DNA of 64,000 bases from Clostridia bacterium (lineage in GTDB: Bacteria > Bacillota > Clostridia > Christensenellales > Borkfalkiaceae). The translations under genes and the position numbers were made by a program. The notes beneath the pieces are model-generated. The model was not told the DNA's origin and made no database searches. It saw only the letters and a list, made by a program, of their open reading frames with translations. The DNA lies in contig JAGAIW010000028.1 in NCBI GenBank assembly GCA_017626305.1, positions 30,739-94,738 on the forward strand, in the 5' to 3' direction. Below, in pieces: positions 25,497 through 33,647 of the stretch. The first letter of the stretch is position 1, and each line of letters begins with the position of its first letter.

Positions 25497-26774
25497 ATGA
25501 ATCCATTTAAAGAAAAACCCACGTCTATTGAAAACGCCCTGCAAAACTGGCGGCAGTTATATCCAAAGCCGTATGATAAACGGGAAGTAGATCCCTATAC
25601 CAAAACGCGTATCATTTTAATGAACGGTACGGAATTTGAAGCCAACTGGTTCTCTCATCAGCTTGCCCGTCATACGGACAATAACGATTTGCGTCGCGAT
25701 ATCGCCTTGGCGCGTGAAGTGGAAAAACAACAGCAGCTGAAAATATCCTTGCTCAAACCCTGCAACGAAACGCCGTTAGAGCATACGATCGGCTATGAAC
25801 AGCTCGCCGTCGACTTGACCGCCGAGCTTGCCAAACGCGAAAAGGATTGCAACGTGAAAAAGGCGTTGGATTTTGCGCTTTTGGAAGATTTTGACCACTT
25901 ATACCGCTACGCTAACCTTTTGGAAATGGAACAGGGGGTATACGCCGAATGGTTAGTAGGTAGATACACGGAAATCATGCCGGGCAGACCGACCATTTCC
26001 CATCACCGTTACCCCATGGATAACGTGCGCTATGGCATTAACGCGAAAAAAGCGGATAAGCAAACGGTGCTGTCCACCATGATTATTACGGCGGCGGAAC
26101 AGCAAACCATGAACTATTATATGAATATTACCAACTTTGCTTGTTCGGATATGGGGCGTAAGCTGTATCAAGAAATTGCGCTTGTGGAAGAAGAACACGT
26201 TACACAGTACGAATCGTTAATGGACGCCAACGCTACTTGGCTGGAAATGCTCTTGTGGCACGAATATTGCGAATGCTATCTCTACTGGTCGTGCTATATG
26301 ACGGAAACCGACCGCCGTATCAAGAAGTTTTGGGAAGAGAACCTGTCGTTTGAAATTGCGCATTTGCATAAAGCGGCAGAGCTTTTGAAGAAGTACGAAA
26401 AGAAAGAATGGCAGGAAGTTATCCCCGACGGCGAATTTCCCGAACCCATCTTTTTGCACGAAAATATCGACTACGTGCGCAATATTTTGGGCAGTACGGT
26501 GCAATTTACGTCCGTCAAGGAAGACTATCAAAAGATAAAAGATTTACCCGACGACGCGGACTTTTTCCGTTTCCAAGAAATTACAAATCCCACCACGCAA
26601 ATCGTTCCGTCCCATTGTGTGATAGAAAATTATATTTGCCGCAAAGGGCAAGACTATCGCTATCAAGTAGCCCCCGGCCCTGTGGAAGAATTGCAAAACA
26701 GACGGGAAGATAATACCAAGGTGGGCAGAAAGCCCAACGCGGCGCAATCCACCGACTTTACCTGTAATAAATGA
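25497..26774 (+). CDS. Ferritin-like protein, two helical bundles
   Basis: 425 aa from ATG at 25497, which has AAAGGAG 9 nt upstream; a longer in-frame start lies inside the MATE gene and is rejected. No signal peptide. The sequence is helical and rich in carboxylates and His. Putative di-iron ligands lie in LEHTIGYEQLAVDL, LLEDFDHLYRYANLLEMEQ, TAAEQQTMNYYMN, LVEEEHVTQYESL and EIAHLHKAAELL. Such ExxH patterns are typical of the ferritin-like superfamily (rubrerythrin, Mn catalase and relatives). The C-terminal ~80 residues are a tail without recognised domain. An iron- or peroxide-related role is likely; the exact activity is unknown. Single-gene unit closed by a terminator. Confidence 0.78.
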   Translation: MNPFKEKPTSIENALQNWRQLYPKPYDKREVDPYTKTRIILMNGTEFEANWFSHQLARHTDNNDLRRDIALAREVEKQQQLKISLLKPCNETPLEHTIGYEQLAVDLTAELAKREKDCNVKKALDFALLEDFDHLYRYANLLEMEQGVYAEWLVGRYTEIMPGRPTISHHRYPMDNVRYGINAKKADKQTVLSTMIITAAEQQTMNYYMNITNFACSDMGRKLYQEIALVEEEHVTQYESLMDANATWLEMLLWHEYCECYLYWSCYMTETDRRIKKFWEENLSFEIAHLHKAAELLKKYEKKEWQEVIPDGEFPEPIFLHENIDYVRNILGSTVQFTSVKEDYQKIKDLPDDADFFRFQEITNPTTQIVPSHCVIENYICRKGQDYRYQVAPGPVEELQNRREDNTKVGRKPNAAQSTDFTCNK

Positions 26775-26782
26775 AAAATATT

Positions 26783-26809
26783 CCGCCCGTAGAAACGGGC
26801 GGATTTTTC
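26783..26809 (+). terminator. Rho-independent terminator
   Basis: Stem CCGCCCGT / ACGGGCGG with loop AGAA, then ATTTTTCT, directly after the ferritin-like gene. Confidence 0.9.
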
Positions 26810-26868
26810 TATAAAAGACTTTCTTTTTTTATAAATTTGTGTTATACTAAATAATAAGGAGAAAAAAA

Positions 26869-27726
26869 ATGGTAGATTGCATGATTATCGGCAGCGGTAT
26901 GGCAGGCATTTCCGCCGCGCTTACGCTACAAGCAAACGGAAAAAGTTTTATGATTTTGGGCACGGACGCGCTCAGCGAAAAGATATCCAAAGCAGAAAAA
27001 ATACACAACTATCCCGGTTTTTCGGACGTCAGCGGTCAAACGCTTTGCGACGCGTTGCGCGCGCAGCTTGCCGCGGCGAATATCACGATTACAAACGAAC
27101 GCGCTATGGGCGTGTACCCTTTGTCCGACAAGTTTGGCGTAGCCACGCAGGAAGGCAATTACTACGAAGGTAAAACCGTTTTGTTGGCTTGCGGCGTAGA
27201 AGGAGTGAAACAAATTGACGGCGAAACGGAGTTCGTCGGCAGCGGGGTGAGCTATTGCGCCACCTGCGACGGATTTTTATATAAGGACAAAACGGTAGCC
27301 GTACTTTGTACGTCCAAACGCTTGGAACACGAAGTGGCGTTTTTGGCGGGCTTTGCAAAAAAGGTCTACCTTATCGCCATGTATAAGGACGTGGATATCG
27401 CTTTGGAAAACGTGGAAATTATCAAAAAAATGCCCAAGGCAATCGTCGGAGAAAAACGCGTGGAAAAGATACTCTTTACCGATAAAGAGCTTTCCGTCGA
27501 CGGGGTGTTTATGCTGCGTGAAACGGTTTCGCCTGCCGTACTCGTGGGCGGCGTAGCCATGCAGGACGGGCACGTGGAAGTGTCGCGCGATATGCAAACC
27601 AACCTTGTCGGCTGTTACGCCGCAGGCGATTGTACGGGAAGACCCTATCAGTACGCCAAAGCGGTAGGGGAAGGCAACGTTGCGGCGCACGCCATTAGTC
27701 GTTATCTTTCGGGAATAAAGGAGTAA
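26869..27726 (+). CDS. Thioredoxin-reductase-like flavoprotein lacking the NADPH motif
   Basis: 285 aa (TrxB is usually 305-320). The FAD-binding GSGMAG motif is at residues 8-13, the redox pair CATC at 130-133 is in SGVSYCATCDGF, and the C-terminal FAD motif is GCYAAGDCTG. In the middle domain, where NADPH-dependent enzymes have GGGxSA followed by an arginine pair, this protein has VAVLCTSKRLEHEVA. That fits the ferredoxin-dependent or deeply branching thioredoxin reductases of clostridia, or a derived enzyme with another donor. No thioredoxin gene is adjacent. AAGGAG precedes the ATG, with a TATACT -10-like box at 26843-26848. Only 2 nt separate it from the polymerase IV gene. Confidence 0.85.
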   Translation: MVDCMIIGSGMAGISAALTLQANGKSFMILGTDALSEKISKAEKIHNYPGFSDVSGQTLCDALRAQLAAANITITNERAMGVYPLSDKFGVATQEGNYYEGKTVLLACGVEGVKQIDGETEFVGSGVSYCATCDGFLYKDKTVAVLCTSKRLEHEVAFLAGFAKKVYLIAMYKDVDIALENVEIIKKMPKAIVGEKRVEKILFTDKELSVDGVFMLRETVSPAVLVGGVAMQDGHVEVSRDMQTNLVGCYAAGDCTGRPYQYAKAVGEGNVAAHAISRYLSGIKE

Positions 27727-27728
27727 GC

Positions 27729-28985
27729 ATGCCAAATCGAGAACGGGTGATTTTACATTCCGATTTGAATAATTTTTTCGCGTCCGTAGAGATTGCGCTC
27801 TTTCCCGAATACGCGGGTAAACCGTTGATTGTTTGCGGCGATCCCAAACAGCGTCACGGTATCGTGCTAGCCAAAAACGAAGAAGCGAAAAAGTTTGGTA
27901 TCAAGACGGCGGAAACGGTGTATTCGGCTAAGAAAAAATGTCCGCATGTCCTTTGCGTGCCGTCCCATTTTTCCGAATATAAGCGTTACTCTCGCATGGT
28001 CAAGGAAATCTACGGCAGGTACACCGAAAAGATAGAAGAGTGCAGTATTGACGAGTGCGCCATGGACGTCACCGAAAGCGTACAGCTCTTTGGCAACGGC
28101 GAACAAATCGCGCAGCGTATACGCGCGGAAATCAAAAAAGAGCTAGGTCTTACCGTTTCCGTCGGCGTCAGCTTTAATAAGGTGTTTGCTAAGCTTGCGT
28201 CTGAACTCAAAAAGCCCGACGCGGTAACGGTGATATCTAAGACGGATTTCCGCCGAAAAATATACCCCTTGCCCGTTTCTAATCTTTGGCTTGTCGGCGG
28301 CGCAACGGAGCGTACTTTGCACGAGCTTGGTATTCATACGATAGGCGATTTGGCGGCGGCAGACGAAGCCCTGCTCGTCCGTTTTTTAGGAAAACGGGGT
28401 AGGCAGGTACGAATGTACGCTCGCGGTGAAGACGACGAGCCCGTGAAATGGCAAAAGAAAAAGGAAGACTTAAAATCGATAGGCAATTCTACGACGCTTG
28501 CCAAAGACGTGACGGATAGGGAAGAGATTAAGCGTTGGCTGTACGCCCTTAGTGAAAGCGTCGCGGCAAGACTTCGCGAAGCGGACGTAGGTAGGGCAAG
28601 CACCGTACATATCGTCGTTAGAAACGAACGAATGGAAGATATGACGGTGCAAACCAAGGTTACGCCCACCGCGCTTTGCGGCGATATCGCCCGTACGGCG
28701 TATGCGTTGTTTTGTCAGCATTATCCGCTTGGGGCGAAGGTGCGTATGCTTGGCGTTACCGTTTCGGGGTTTGATTATAACGTTCGACAACTCACGATTG
28801 CGCCTGCCGTGGACGGAGAAAGCTACGATAAAAAGGAGCGCGCGGAAAACGCCGTGGCAAAGCTACGGGAAAAGTACGGCTTTGCAAGTTTGCAACGGGG
28901 CGTGGTGTTCGGGGACGAAAAACTGGGTGGATTAGATATTAAAGCCATCAAAGAAGAAACGCCCGAGAAAGAAAAGAAAAAATAA
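27729..28985 (+). CDS. dinB: DNA polymerase IV (Y family)
   Basis: 418 aa. Error-prone translesion polymerase. The opening LHSDLNNFFASVE and the catalytic SIDECAMDVT carry the metal-binding acidic residues. GVSFNKVFAKLASELKKPD marks the fingers/palm region, an HhH-like thumb follows (LHELGIHTIGDLAAAD), and the little-finger domain comes after. The DLNN variant of the usual DMDAFFASVE is common in clostridial DinB proteins. The ribosome site AAGGAG overlaps the end of the upstream gene. I saw no LexA-like operator. Confidence 0.95.
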   Translation: MPNRERVILHSDLNNFFASVEIALFPEYAGKPLIVCGDPKQRHGIVLAKNEEAKKFGIKTAETVYSAKKKCPHVLCVPSHFSEYKRYSRMVKEIYGRYTEKIEECSIDECAMDVTESVQLFGNGEQIAQRIRAEIKKELGLTVSVGVSFNKVFAKLASELKKPDAVTVISKTDFRRKIYPLPVSNLWLVGGATERTLHELGIHTIGDLAAADEALLVRFLGKRGRQVRMYARGEDDEPVKWQKKKEDLKSIGNSTTLAKDVTDREEIKRWLYALSESVAARLREADVGRASTVHIVVRNERMEDMTVQTKVTPTALCGDIARTAYALFCQHYPLGAKVRMLGVTVSGFDYNVRQLTIAPAVDGESYDKKERAENAVAKLREKYGFASLQRGVVFGDEKLGGLDIKAIKEETPEKEKKK

Positions 28986-28997
28986 AGTATAAAAAAA

Positions 28998-29043
28998 CGC
29001 CTTGTTGCCGATACTGTTTTTATCGGCGGAAAGGACGCTTTTT
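28998..29043 (+). terminator. Terminator after dinB
   Basis: Interrupted stem with core GCCGATA / TATCGGC and outer CCTT / AAGG, followed by a T run at 29039-29043. Confidence 0.75.
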
Positions 29044-29061
29044 CGCTTATATATAAATGGA

Positions 29062-29094
29062 CCGTCCAAGCCGAAAAAGCTTTGACGGTCTTTT
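29062..29094. terminator. Second hairpin downstream of dinB
   Basis: GACCGTC-C-AAGC pairs with GCTT-T-GACGGTC around a CGAAAAA loop and TTTT follows. It abuts the left end of the inverted-repeat element and may be a backup terminator or part of that element. Confidence 0.5.
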
Positions 29095-29095
29095 G

Positions 29096-29374
29096 ATAGC
29101 CATTACGGAATGAGTTAAACCTGATTTTGAGCGCCGAATTTTGTGTTCTGCTTCGTCGAAAGCCTTGTTAAACCATTTAGGTTTAGCTGCGTCTTTCTCC
29201 TTGCATAACTGTAAATTCGGTTGCTGAAAATTGCTCTGCACCCAAAACAAAGTATTTTTGAATGATTTGAGGCGCAGAGAAAGCAACAATACTGTATGTA
29301 TTGTAATGACGATAAGCCTTAAAGGGGCAAAAAGACTTGTTTTGGGCAGGTTCAATTCGCTCCGTAATGGCTAT
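29096..29374. mobile_element. 279-bp element with 28-bp terminal inverted repeats (MITE-like candidate)
   Basis: The left end (29096-29123) and the right end (29347-29374, reverse complement) share 24 of 28 bases and both begin ATAGCCATTACGGA. The interior has no supported gene: a minus-strand open frame of ~100 codons lacks a start with a ribosome site. No clear target duplication is visible. The right end touches the SRP RNA terminator's T run. It may be a non-autonomous element, or a structured sequence with no mobility. Confidence 0.45.
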
Positions 29375-29382
29375 AAAAAAAA

Positions 29383-29650
29383 CTGCGCGAGCCTTTTTTG
29401 CCGAAACGCACCGAAGCGTAAACGCCGCAGGTTACTCCTGCAAAGCTACCTTATGGCACACGCAAACAATCCGCTTAGTGCTGCTACGTTCCCGTCCTGA
29501 CACGGTTCACGGCATTGCGTTGCATAAGACCTTGCTATCAACGTTCCTTACGGCGCGCGGCCTTCCATACGTCTCGTCGAGAAAGGCGGTCGGCTCTGAT
29601 ATAGCGGATTTCAGATACAGGGTGCCGCTAACTCCCCACCCACGCGCAGC
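29383..29650 (-). ncRNA. ffs: Signal recognition particle RNA, long form
   Basis: Minus strand, about 268 nt, like the long SRP RNA of Bacillus. Near the 5' end, GGGGAGTTAGCGGCACC matches the Alu-domain start. The conserved helix-8 region contains GTGAACC, GTCAGGACGGGAA and AGCAGC (plus-strand positions ~29470-29515). The ends pair (CTGCGCG with CGCGCAG) and the 3' side is followed by eight U residues, acting as terminator. It guides secreted and membrane proteins to the translocon together with Ffh. Confidence 0.93.
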
Positions 29651-29656
29651 TTTTAT

Positions 29657-29685
29657 ATTATACAACATTTATTTTTGAAAAGCAA
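29657..29685 (-). promoter_or_regulatory. Promoter of the SRP RNA
   Basis: Minus strand: -35 TTGCTT (29685-29680), 17-nt spacer, -10 TATAAT (29662-29657). The expected start, 29650 or 29649, agrees with the 5' end predicted from RNA pairing. Confidence 0.88.
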
Positions 29686-29788
29686 CCGTTTTTACCTGTT
29701 TTTTAGGGGGATTATCGTTATAAGGAATAAAAGAAACCGTTCTTTTTTCCAAAAAAAGCCAAAATTCTTATTCATTAAGGCAAATGCA

Positions 29789-29817
29789 TTGACAAAAAAT
29801 ACGTAAAGGTTTATAAT
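29789..29817 (+). promoter_or_regulatory. Consensus promoter of the Mrp gene
   Basis: Perfect TTGACA (29789-29794), 17-nt spacer, perfect TATAAT (29812-29817), 30 nt before the chosen start. Confidence 0.9.
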
Positions 29818-29847
29818 ATTCTTTGAATTTTAAAGGAGTAAATGAAT

Positions 29848-30693
29848 ATGTCAGAAAATTGCACGCACGATTGTTCAAGCTGTTCAGCGAATTGCGATTC
29901 GCGCAAAAAAGAAAGTTTTTTAAAACAGCCGCATAAAAATTCGTCTATCAAAAAAGTAATTGCCGTCGTCAGCGGTAAGGGCGGCGTGGGAAAATCGCTT
30001 ACCACGTCTTTGCTTGCAAGCCTTGCGCGTAAGCAAGGAATGTCCGTAGGGATTATGGACGCCGATATCACGGGTCCGTCCATTCCCCATATGTTCGGCG
30101 TTAACGATAGAGCAACGGGCAGCGAAGAAGGGATTGACACGGTGCTTTCGCCTTCGGGAATGCAGCTCATGTCCATGAATTTGCTGTTAGATGAAAATAC
30201 TACGCCCGTGGTTTGGCGCGGTATGGTCATTTCGGGGACGGTCTTGCAGTTTTGGACGGACGTGATTTGGAAGGATTTAGACCTGCTGTTTATCGATATG
30301 CCCCCGGGAACGGGCGACGTACCCCTTACCGTATTCCAAAGTATTCCTATTGCCGGTATCGTTATCGTAACGACGCCGCAGGATTTGGTGAAAATGGTCG
30401 TGGAAAAAGCGGTAAATATGGCGAATATGATGCATATCCCCGTGCTGGGGCTTGTAGAAAATATGAGCTATTTAACCTGCCCCGATTGCGGTAAAAAGAT
30501 AGAAGTATTCGGTCATAGCAAAGCGCGCGCTATTGCGGAAGAATACGGTATTCCCGTCACCGCGCGTATGCCGCTGGACGCGAATATCTCCACGCTTGCC
30601 GATGCAGGGCGTATTGAAGATTACGACGGCAGCGCGTTAGCGGAAATTTTGGATATCATCAATAAGACGGAAAACCGTAAATTAGAAGACTAA
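29848..30693 (+). CDS. Mrp/NBP35-type iron-sulfur carrier ATPase
   Basis: 281 aa from ATG at 29848. A second ATG at 29842 is only 3 nt from AAGGAG, while 29848 is 9 nt away. P-loop ATPase of the Mrp/Nbp35/ApbC group, which carries and transfers Fe-S clusters. The deviant Walker A is SGKGGVGKS with the signature lysine, followed by MDADITGPS and DMPPGTGD. The N-terminal cysteine set CTHDCSSCSANC resembles the Nbp35 N-terminal cluster motif. A CPDCG pair near residue ~210 is the bridging-cluster site. The stop overlaps the next start by one base. Confidence 0.92.
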   Translation: MSENCTHDCSSCSANCDSRKKESFLKQPHKNSSIKKVIAVVSGKGGVGKSLTTSLLASLARKQGMSVGIMDADITGPSIPHMFGVNDRATGSEEGIDTVLSPSGMQLMSMNLLLDENTTPVVWRGMVISGTVLQFWTDVIWKDLDLLFIDMPPGTGDVPLTVFQSIPIAGIVIVTTPQDLVKMVVEKAVNMANMMHIPVLGLVENMSYLTCPDCGKKIEVFGHSKARAIAEEYGIPVTARMPLDANISTLADAGRIEDYDGSALAEILDIINKTENRKLED

Positions 30694-31703
30694 TGGGCTT
30701 TGCGGCGGAAAAGGAAAAAACGGAAAAACGGGTACGCAAGTATAAGCTTGTGGCGCTTATCGTTGGCGTGTGTATGTTGGCGGCAATCGCGGTGCTCGGG
30801 CTGTTTGTGCAGCCGTTTGGGTGGAAATATTACGTCATGCTACCCAGCGTAGCCAAACGCGGCGCGGGAGAACTGCGCATACATTACGTTTCCGTGGGAC
30901 AGGGCGACGCCACGCTCGTAGAGTTGCCTGACGGTAAGGTGATGCTTATCGACGGCGGCGACGGTACGGAAGACGCAAACTTGGCGTTGCTCCGTTACAT
31001 AAACGCGCTCCAAATAGAAACGATTGACTATTTAGTGGCAACGCACGCCGACGCAGACCATTGTGGGGGCTTGGCGGAAGTGCTTGCCTGTAAACAGGTC
31101 AAACGGGCATTTTTGCCCTCGGTGGCCTTGGACGGTAAAGAAGATACCGCCGATTATAAAGCGTATAAGGCGTTTTACGCCGCCTTGCAACGCGAAGGCT
31201 GTCCAAAAGAATTTTCCCGTAGGGAAATCACGTTGACAAGCGCAAACGCACGCTTTCCGTATACCCTTGCCTTTCTCTATCCGCACACGGCTGAGCCTGA
31301 TACCGACCGTTCGTCCAACGACGATTCCTGTGTGATTTGGTTGGATTATCACGGCACGAGCGCCTTATTTACAGGCGATATCAGCGCAAACGTAGAAACG
31401 GCGATTATTCAAGAATACCAAAACGGGCTAGGTAAAAAGGATATTGATATCACGGATACGGAAATTCTCAAAGTATCTCACCACGGCTCGGAAAACGCAA
31501 CGGGCGAAACTTTCGTGAAGTATCTTGGCGTGGAAACGGCGGTAATCTCTTGCGGAAAGCATAACGCTTATAATCACCCGTCGCTGACCGTTTTGCAAAC
31601 GCTGCTTACCTGTAACGTACAAACGTACCGTACGGATATTCACGGCACGGTTATGCTTACGTTAAAGCAGGACGGCACGTATTCCACAAAAACGTTTGCT
31701 TAA
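30693..31703 (+). CDS. ComEC-like metallo-beta-lactamase-fold hydrolase, membrane-anchored
   Basis: 336 aa. A single N-terminal membrane segment (LVALIVGVCMLAAIAVLGLFV, ~18-38) is followed by an outward-facing domain. It has the metallo-beta-lactamase set: VGQGDATLVELPDG, IDGGDG, ATHADADHCGG (HxDxDH), FTGDI and KVSHHGSENATG. This is the hydrolase part of ComEC without the channel, common in Bacillota as a stand-alone protein. A role in DNA or phosphodiester processing at the surface is plausible. It shares TAATG with the Mrp gene. Confidence 0.88.
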   Translation: MGFAAEKEKTEKRVRKYKLVALIVGVCMLAAIAVLGLFVQPFGWKYYVMLPSVAKRGAGELRIHYVSVGQGDATLVELPDGKVMLIDGGDGTEDANLALLRYINALQIETIDYLVATHADADHCGGLAEVLACKQVKRAFLPSVALDGKEDTADYKAYKAFYAALQREGCPKEFSRREITLTSANARFPYTLAFLYPHTAEPDTDRSSNDDSCVIWLDYHGTSALFTGDISANVETAIIQEYQNGLGKKDIDITDTEILKVSHHGSENATGETFVKYLGVETAVISCGKHNAYNHPSLTVLQTLLTCNVQTYRTDIHGTVMLTLKQDGTYSTKTFA

Positions 31704-31767
31704 ACTACTTAACCAAACTTACACATTATTTCACCGTATTTTCATTGTATTTAATAAAATTATTTGG

Positions 31768-31773
31768 TATAAT
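31768..31773 (+). promoter_or_regulatory. -10 box upstream of the ECF transporter genes
   Basis: A perfect TATAAT, with a weak -35 (TTGTAT at 31745-31750) 17 nt upstream and the start codon 20 nt downstream. Confidence 0.6.
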
Positions 31774-31793
31774 ATACGTAACAGAGTGTTGAA

Positions 31794-33647
31794 ATGACGG
31801 CTATTGCATTTGAAAAAGTACATTTTTCCTATACGGAAACGAATGACGGCGCAGACAAATTGTTTGCGTCCGATACGTCGTTTGCGCTCGACGGCGTCGA
31901 TTTGTCTATCGAAGAAGGGGAGTTCGTCGCCGTGCTTGGACATAACGGCAGCGGTAAATCCACCCTTGCCCGTTTAAGTAACGGCTTGCTTACGCCGGAT
32001 AGCGGTAAAATCACCGTTTTGGGTATGGACGCTACGGACGAAAAAAACCTGTTTAATATCCGTAAAAGCGTGGGTATCGTTTTTCAAAACCCCGACAATC
32101 AAACGGTGGCGTCTATCGTCGAAGACGACGTAGCGTTTGGACCGGAAAACGTCGGCTTGCCCCGTGAAGAAATCGGCAAACGTATCGATTTTGCCTTAAA
32201 CGCGGTGGGTATGGAGCAATATCGCCATTCGACGACGACCCGACTTTCGGGCGGTCAAAAACAGCGTGTTGCTATCGCGGGCGTGTTGGCTTTGAAACCC
32301 AAAATTATGATTTTGGACGAATCCACCGCCATGCTCGACCCGCGCGGAAGAAAGGAAGTTATCGACGTCGTTACCCGTTTGAATAAAGAAGAAAACATCA
32401 CCGTTTTACTCATCACGCATTTTCCCGAAGAAGCGCTTATTGCCGATAGGGCAATCGTTATGGATCACGGAAAAATCGTCATGCAGGGCAAACCGCAGGA
32501 CGTATTACAAGACGAAAGAGCTTTGCGTAAATGCTCGCTTGCGCTACCCCGTTCCGTCCGTATTTGCCGTGAGCTGCAAGCAGGTGGCTTGCAAATAGAA
32601 GATGGGTTTTACGAAGAAGATTTGGCGGAAAATATCCTTGCGCTGTTGCAAGAAAAGCGCGCGGATATCGCCGCGGAAACGGAAACTGCCGCAAGCAACC
32701 CTACGTCCAAAGACGGCGTTGGGGAGATTGTTTGTCAAAATCTTTCATATACCTACAATCCGTCGTCGCCGTTTGAAACGCACGCTCTTGACGGAGTGGA
32801 TTTGCACGTGTATAGCGGTGACTTTTTTGGTATTTTGGGACACACGGGCAGCGGAAAATCTACCTTTGTGCAGCACCTTAACGCGCTTTTAAAATTGCCG
32901 ACGGCGGAAAAAAAATATAAGCCCAAAAAAGGGAAACCTATACCGCAAACGACGCTCACCGTCAACGGGTACGATCTTACGGATAAAAACACCGATTTTA
33001 GGCAGCTTAGAAAGAAAGTGGGTATGGTTTTTCAATACCCCGAATATCAGTTGTTTGCCGAAACCGTCTTTCAAGACGTGGCTTTTGGGTTGCGGAATTT
33101 TGTAAAAGAGCTGCAAGAAGACGAAATCACGGCGGCGGTGAAAGACGCGTTGGAAACGGTAGGGCTGTGCTATGAAGAAGTCAAAGACAAATCTCCGTTT
33201 GATTTGTCGGGCGGACAAAGACGGCGCGTCGCTATCGCAGGCGTTATCGTCACGAAACCCGAAATTCTCATTTTGGACGAGCCTGCCGCAGGACTTGACC
33301 CGTTGGGGAAAGAAGAAATTATGTCGCTGTTGCACACGATACACCAAAAATGGTGTAAAACGGTGCTTATCGTCTCGCACGATATGGACGAAATTGCCGA
33401 AAATTGCAACCGCGCAGCGGTGTTTGGCGACGGAAAGGTGCTTGCGGCGGATACGCCGAAAACGCTATTTGCCGACGAAACGCTGATACGTCGTTCGGGC
33501 TTGGATATTCCTTTTACGGCAAAACTGACCGCGCTTTTGCGCGAAAAGGGCGTGGTTATCCCCAGCGATTTTACAACGGATAGCTTTGTTAAAAATACGT
33601 TACGGTACGTTTCCACCGCGTTATCGGAAGGAGCGTGTCATGCGTGA
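31794..33647 (+). CDS. Fused EcfA1-EcfA2 ATPase of an ECF transporter
   Basis: 617 aa, two ABC ATPase domains in one chain. Domain 1 (~1-265): Walker A GHNGSGKST, Q-loop VFQNPDNQTVAS, signature LSGGQKQR, Walker B IMILDESTAMLDP. A linker (~266-305) follows. Domain 2 (~308-590): Walker A GHTGSGKST, VFQYPEYQLF, LSGGQRRR, ILILDEPAAGLDP. The Q-loop sequences match the EcfA1 and EcfA2 types, normally separate proteins of ~280 aa each. With EcfT next door it would energise vitamin or metal uptake through exchangeable S components; no S component gene is in the window. It overlaps ecfT by 8 nt. Confidence 0.93.
   Translation: MTAIAFEKVHFSYTETNDGADKLFASDTSFALDGVDLSIEEGEFVAVLGHNGSGKSTLARLSNGLLTPDSGKITVLGMDATDEKNLFNIRKSVGIVFQNPDNQTVASIVEDDVAFGPENVGLPREEIGKRIDFALNAVGMEQYRHSTTTRLSGGQKQRVAIAGVLALKPKIMILDESTAMLDPRGRKEVIDVVTRLNKEENITVLLITHFPEEALIADRAIVMDHGKIVMQGKPQDVLQDERALRKCSLALPRSVRICRELQAGGLQIEDGFYEEDLAENILALLQEKRADIAAETETAASNPTSKDGVGEIVCQNLSYTYNPSSPFETHALDGVDLHVYSGDFFGILGHTGSGKSTFVQHLNALLKLPTAEKKYKPKKGKPIPQTTLTVNGYDLTDKNTDFRQLRKKVGMVFQYPEYQLFAETVFQDVAFGLRNFVKELQEDEITAAVKDALETVGLCYEEVKDKSPFDLSGGQRRRVAIAGVIVTKPEILILDEPAAGLDPLGKEEIMSLLHTIHQKWCKTVLIVSHDMDEIAENCNRAAVFGDGKVLAADTPKTLFADETLIRRSGLDIPFTAKLTALLREKGVVIPSDFTTDSFVKNTLRYVSTALSEGACHA

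Noticed and set aside
26820..26848. Full promoter upstream of the thioredoxin-reductase-like gene
   Set aside because: A TATACT box is present, but the sequence 17 nt upstream (TTTCTT) is too weak to call a -35 with confidence.
29047..29355. Minus-strand open frame of ~100 codons inside the inverted-repeat element
   Set aside because: It starts with TTG inside the terminal repeat, has no ribosome site, and its end is encoded by the GACCGTC hairpin; no domain is recognisable.
29337..29678. Plus-strand open frame of ~113 codons
   Set aside because: It is antisense to the SRP RNA and covers its promoter; the RNA conservation explains the sequence.
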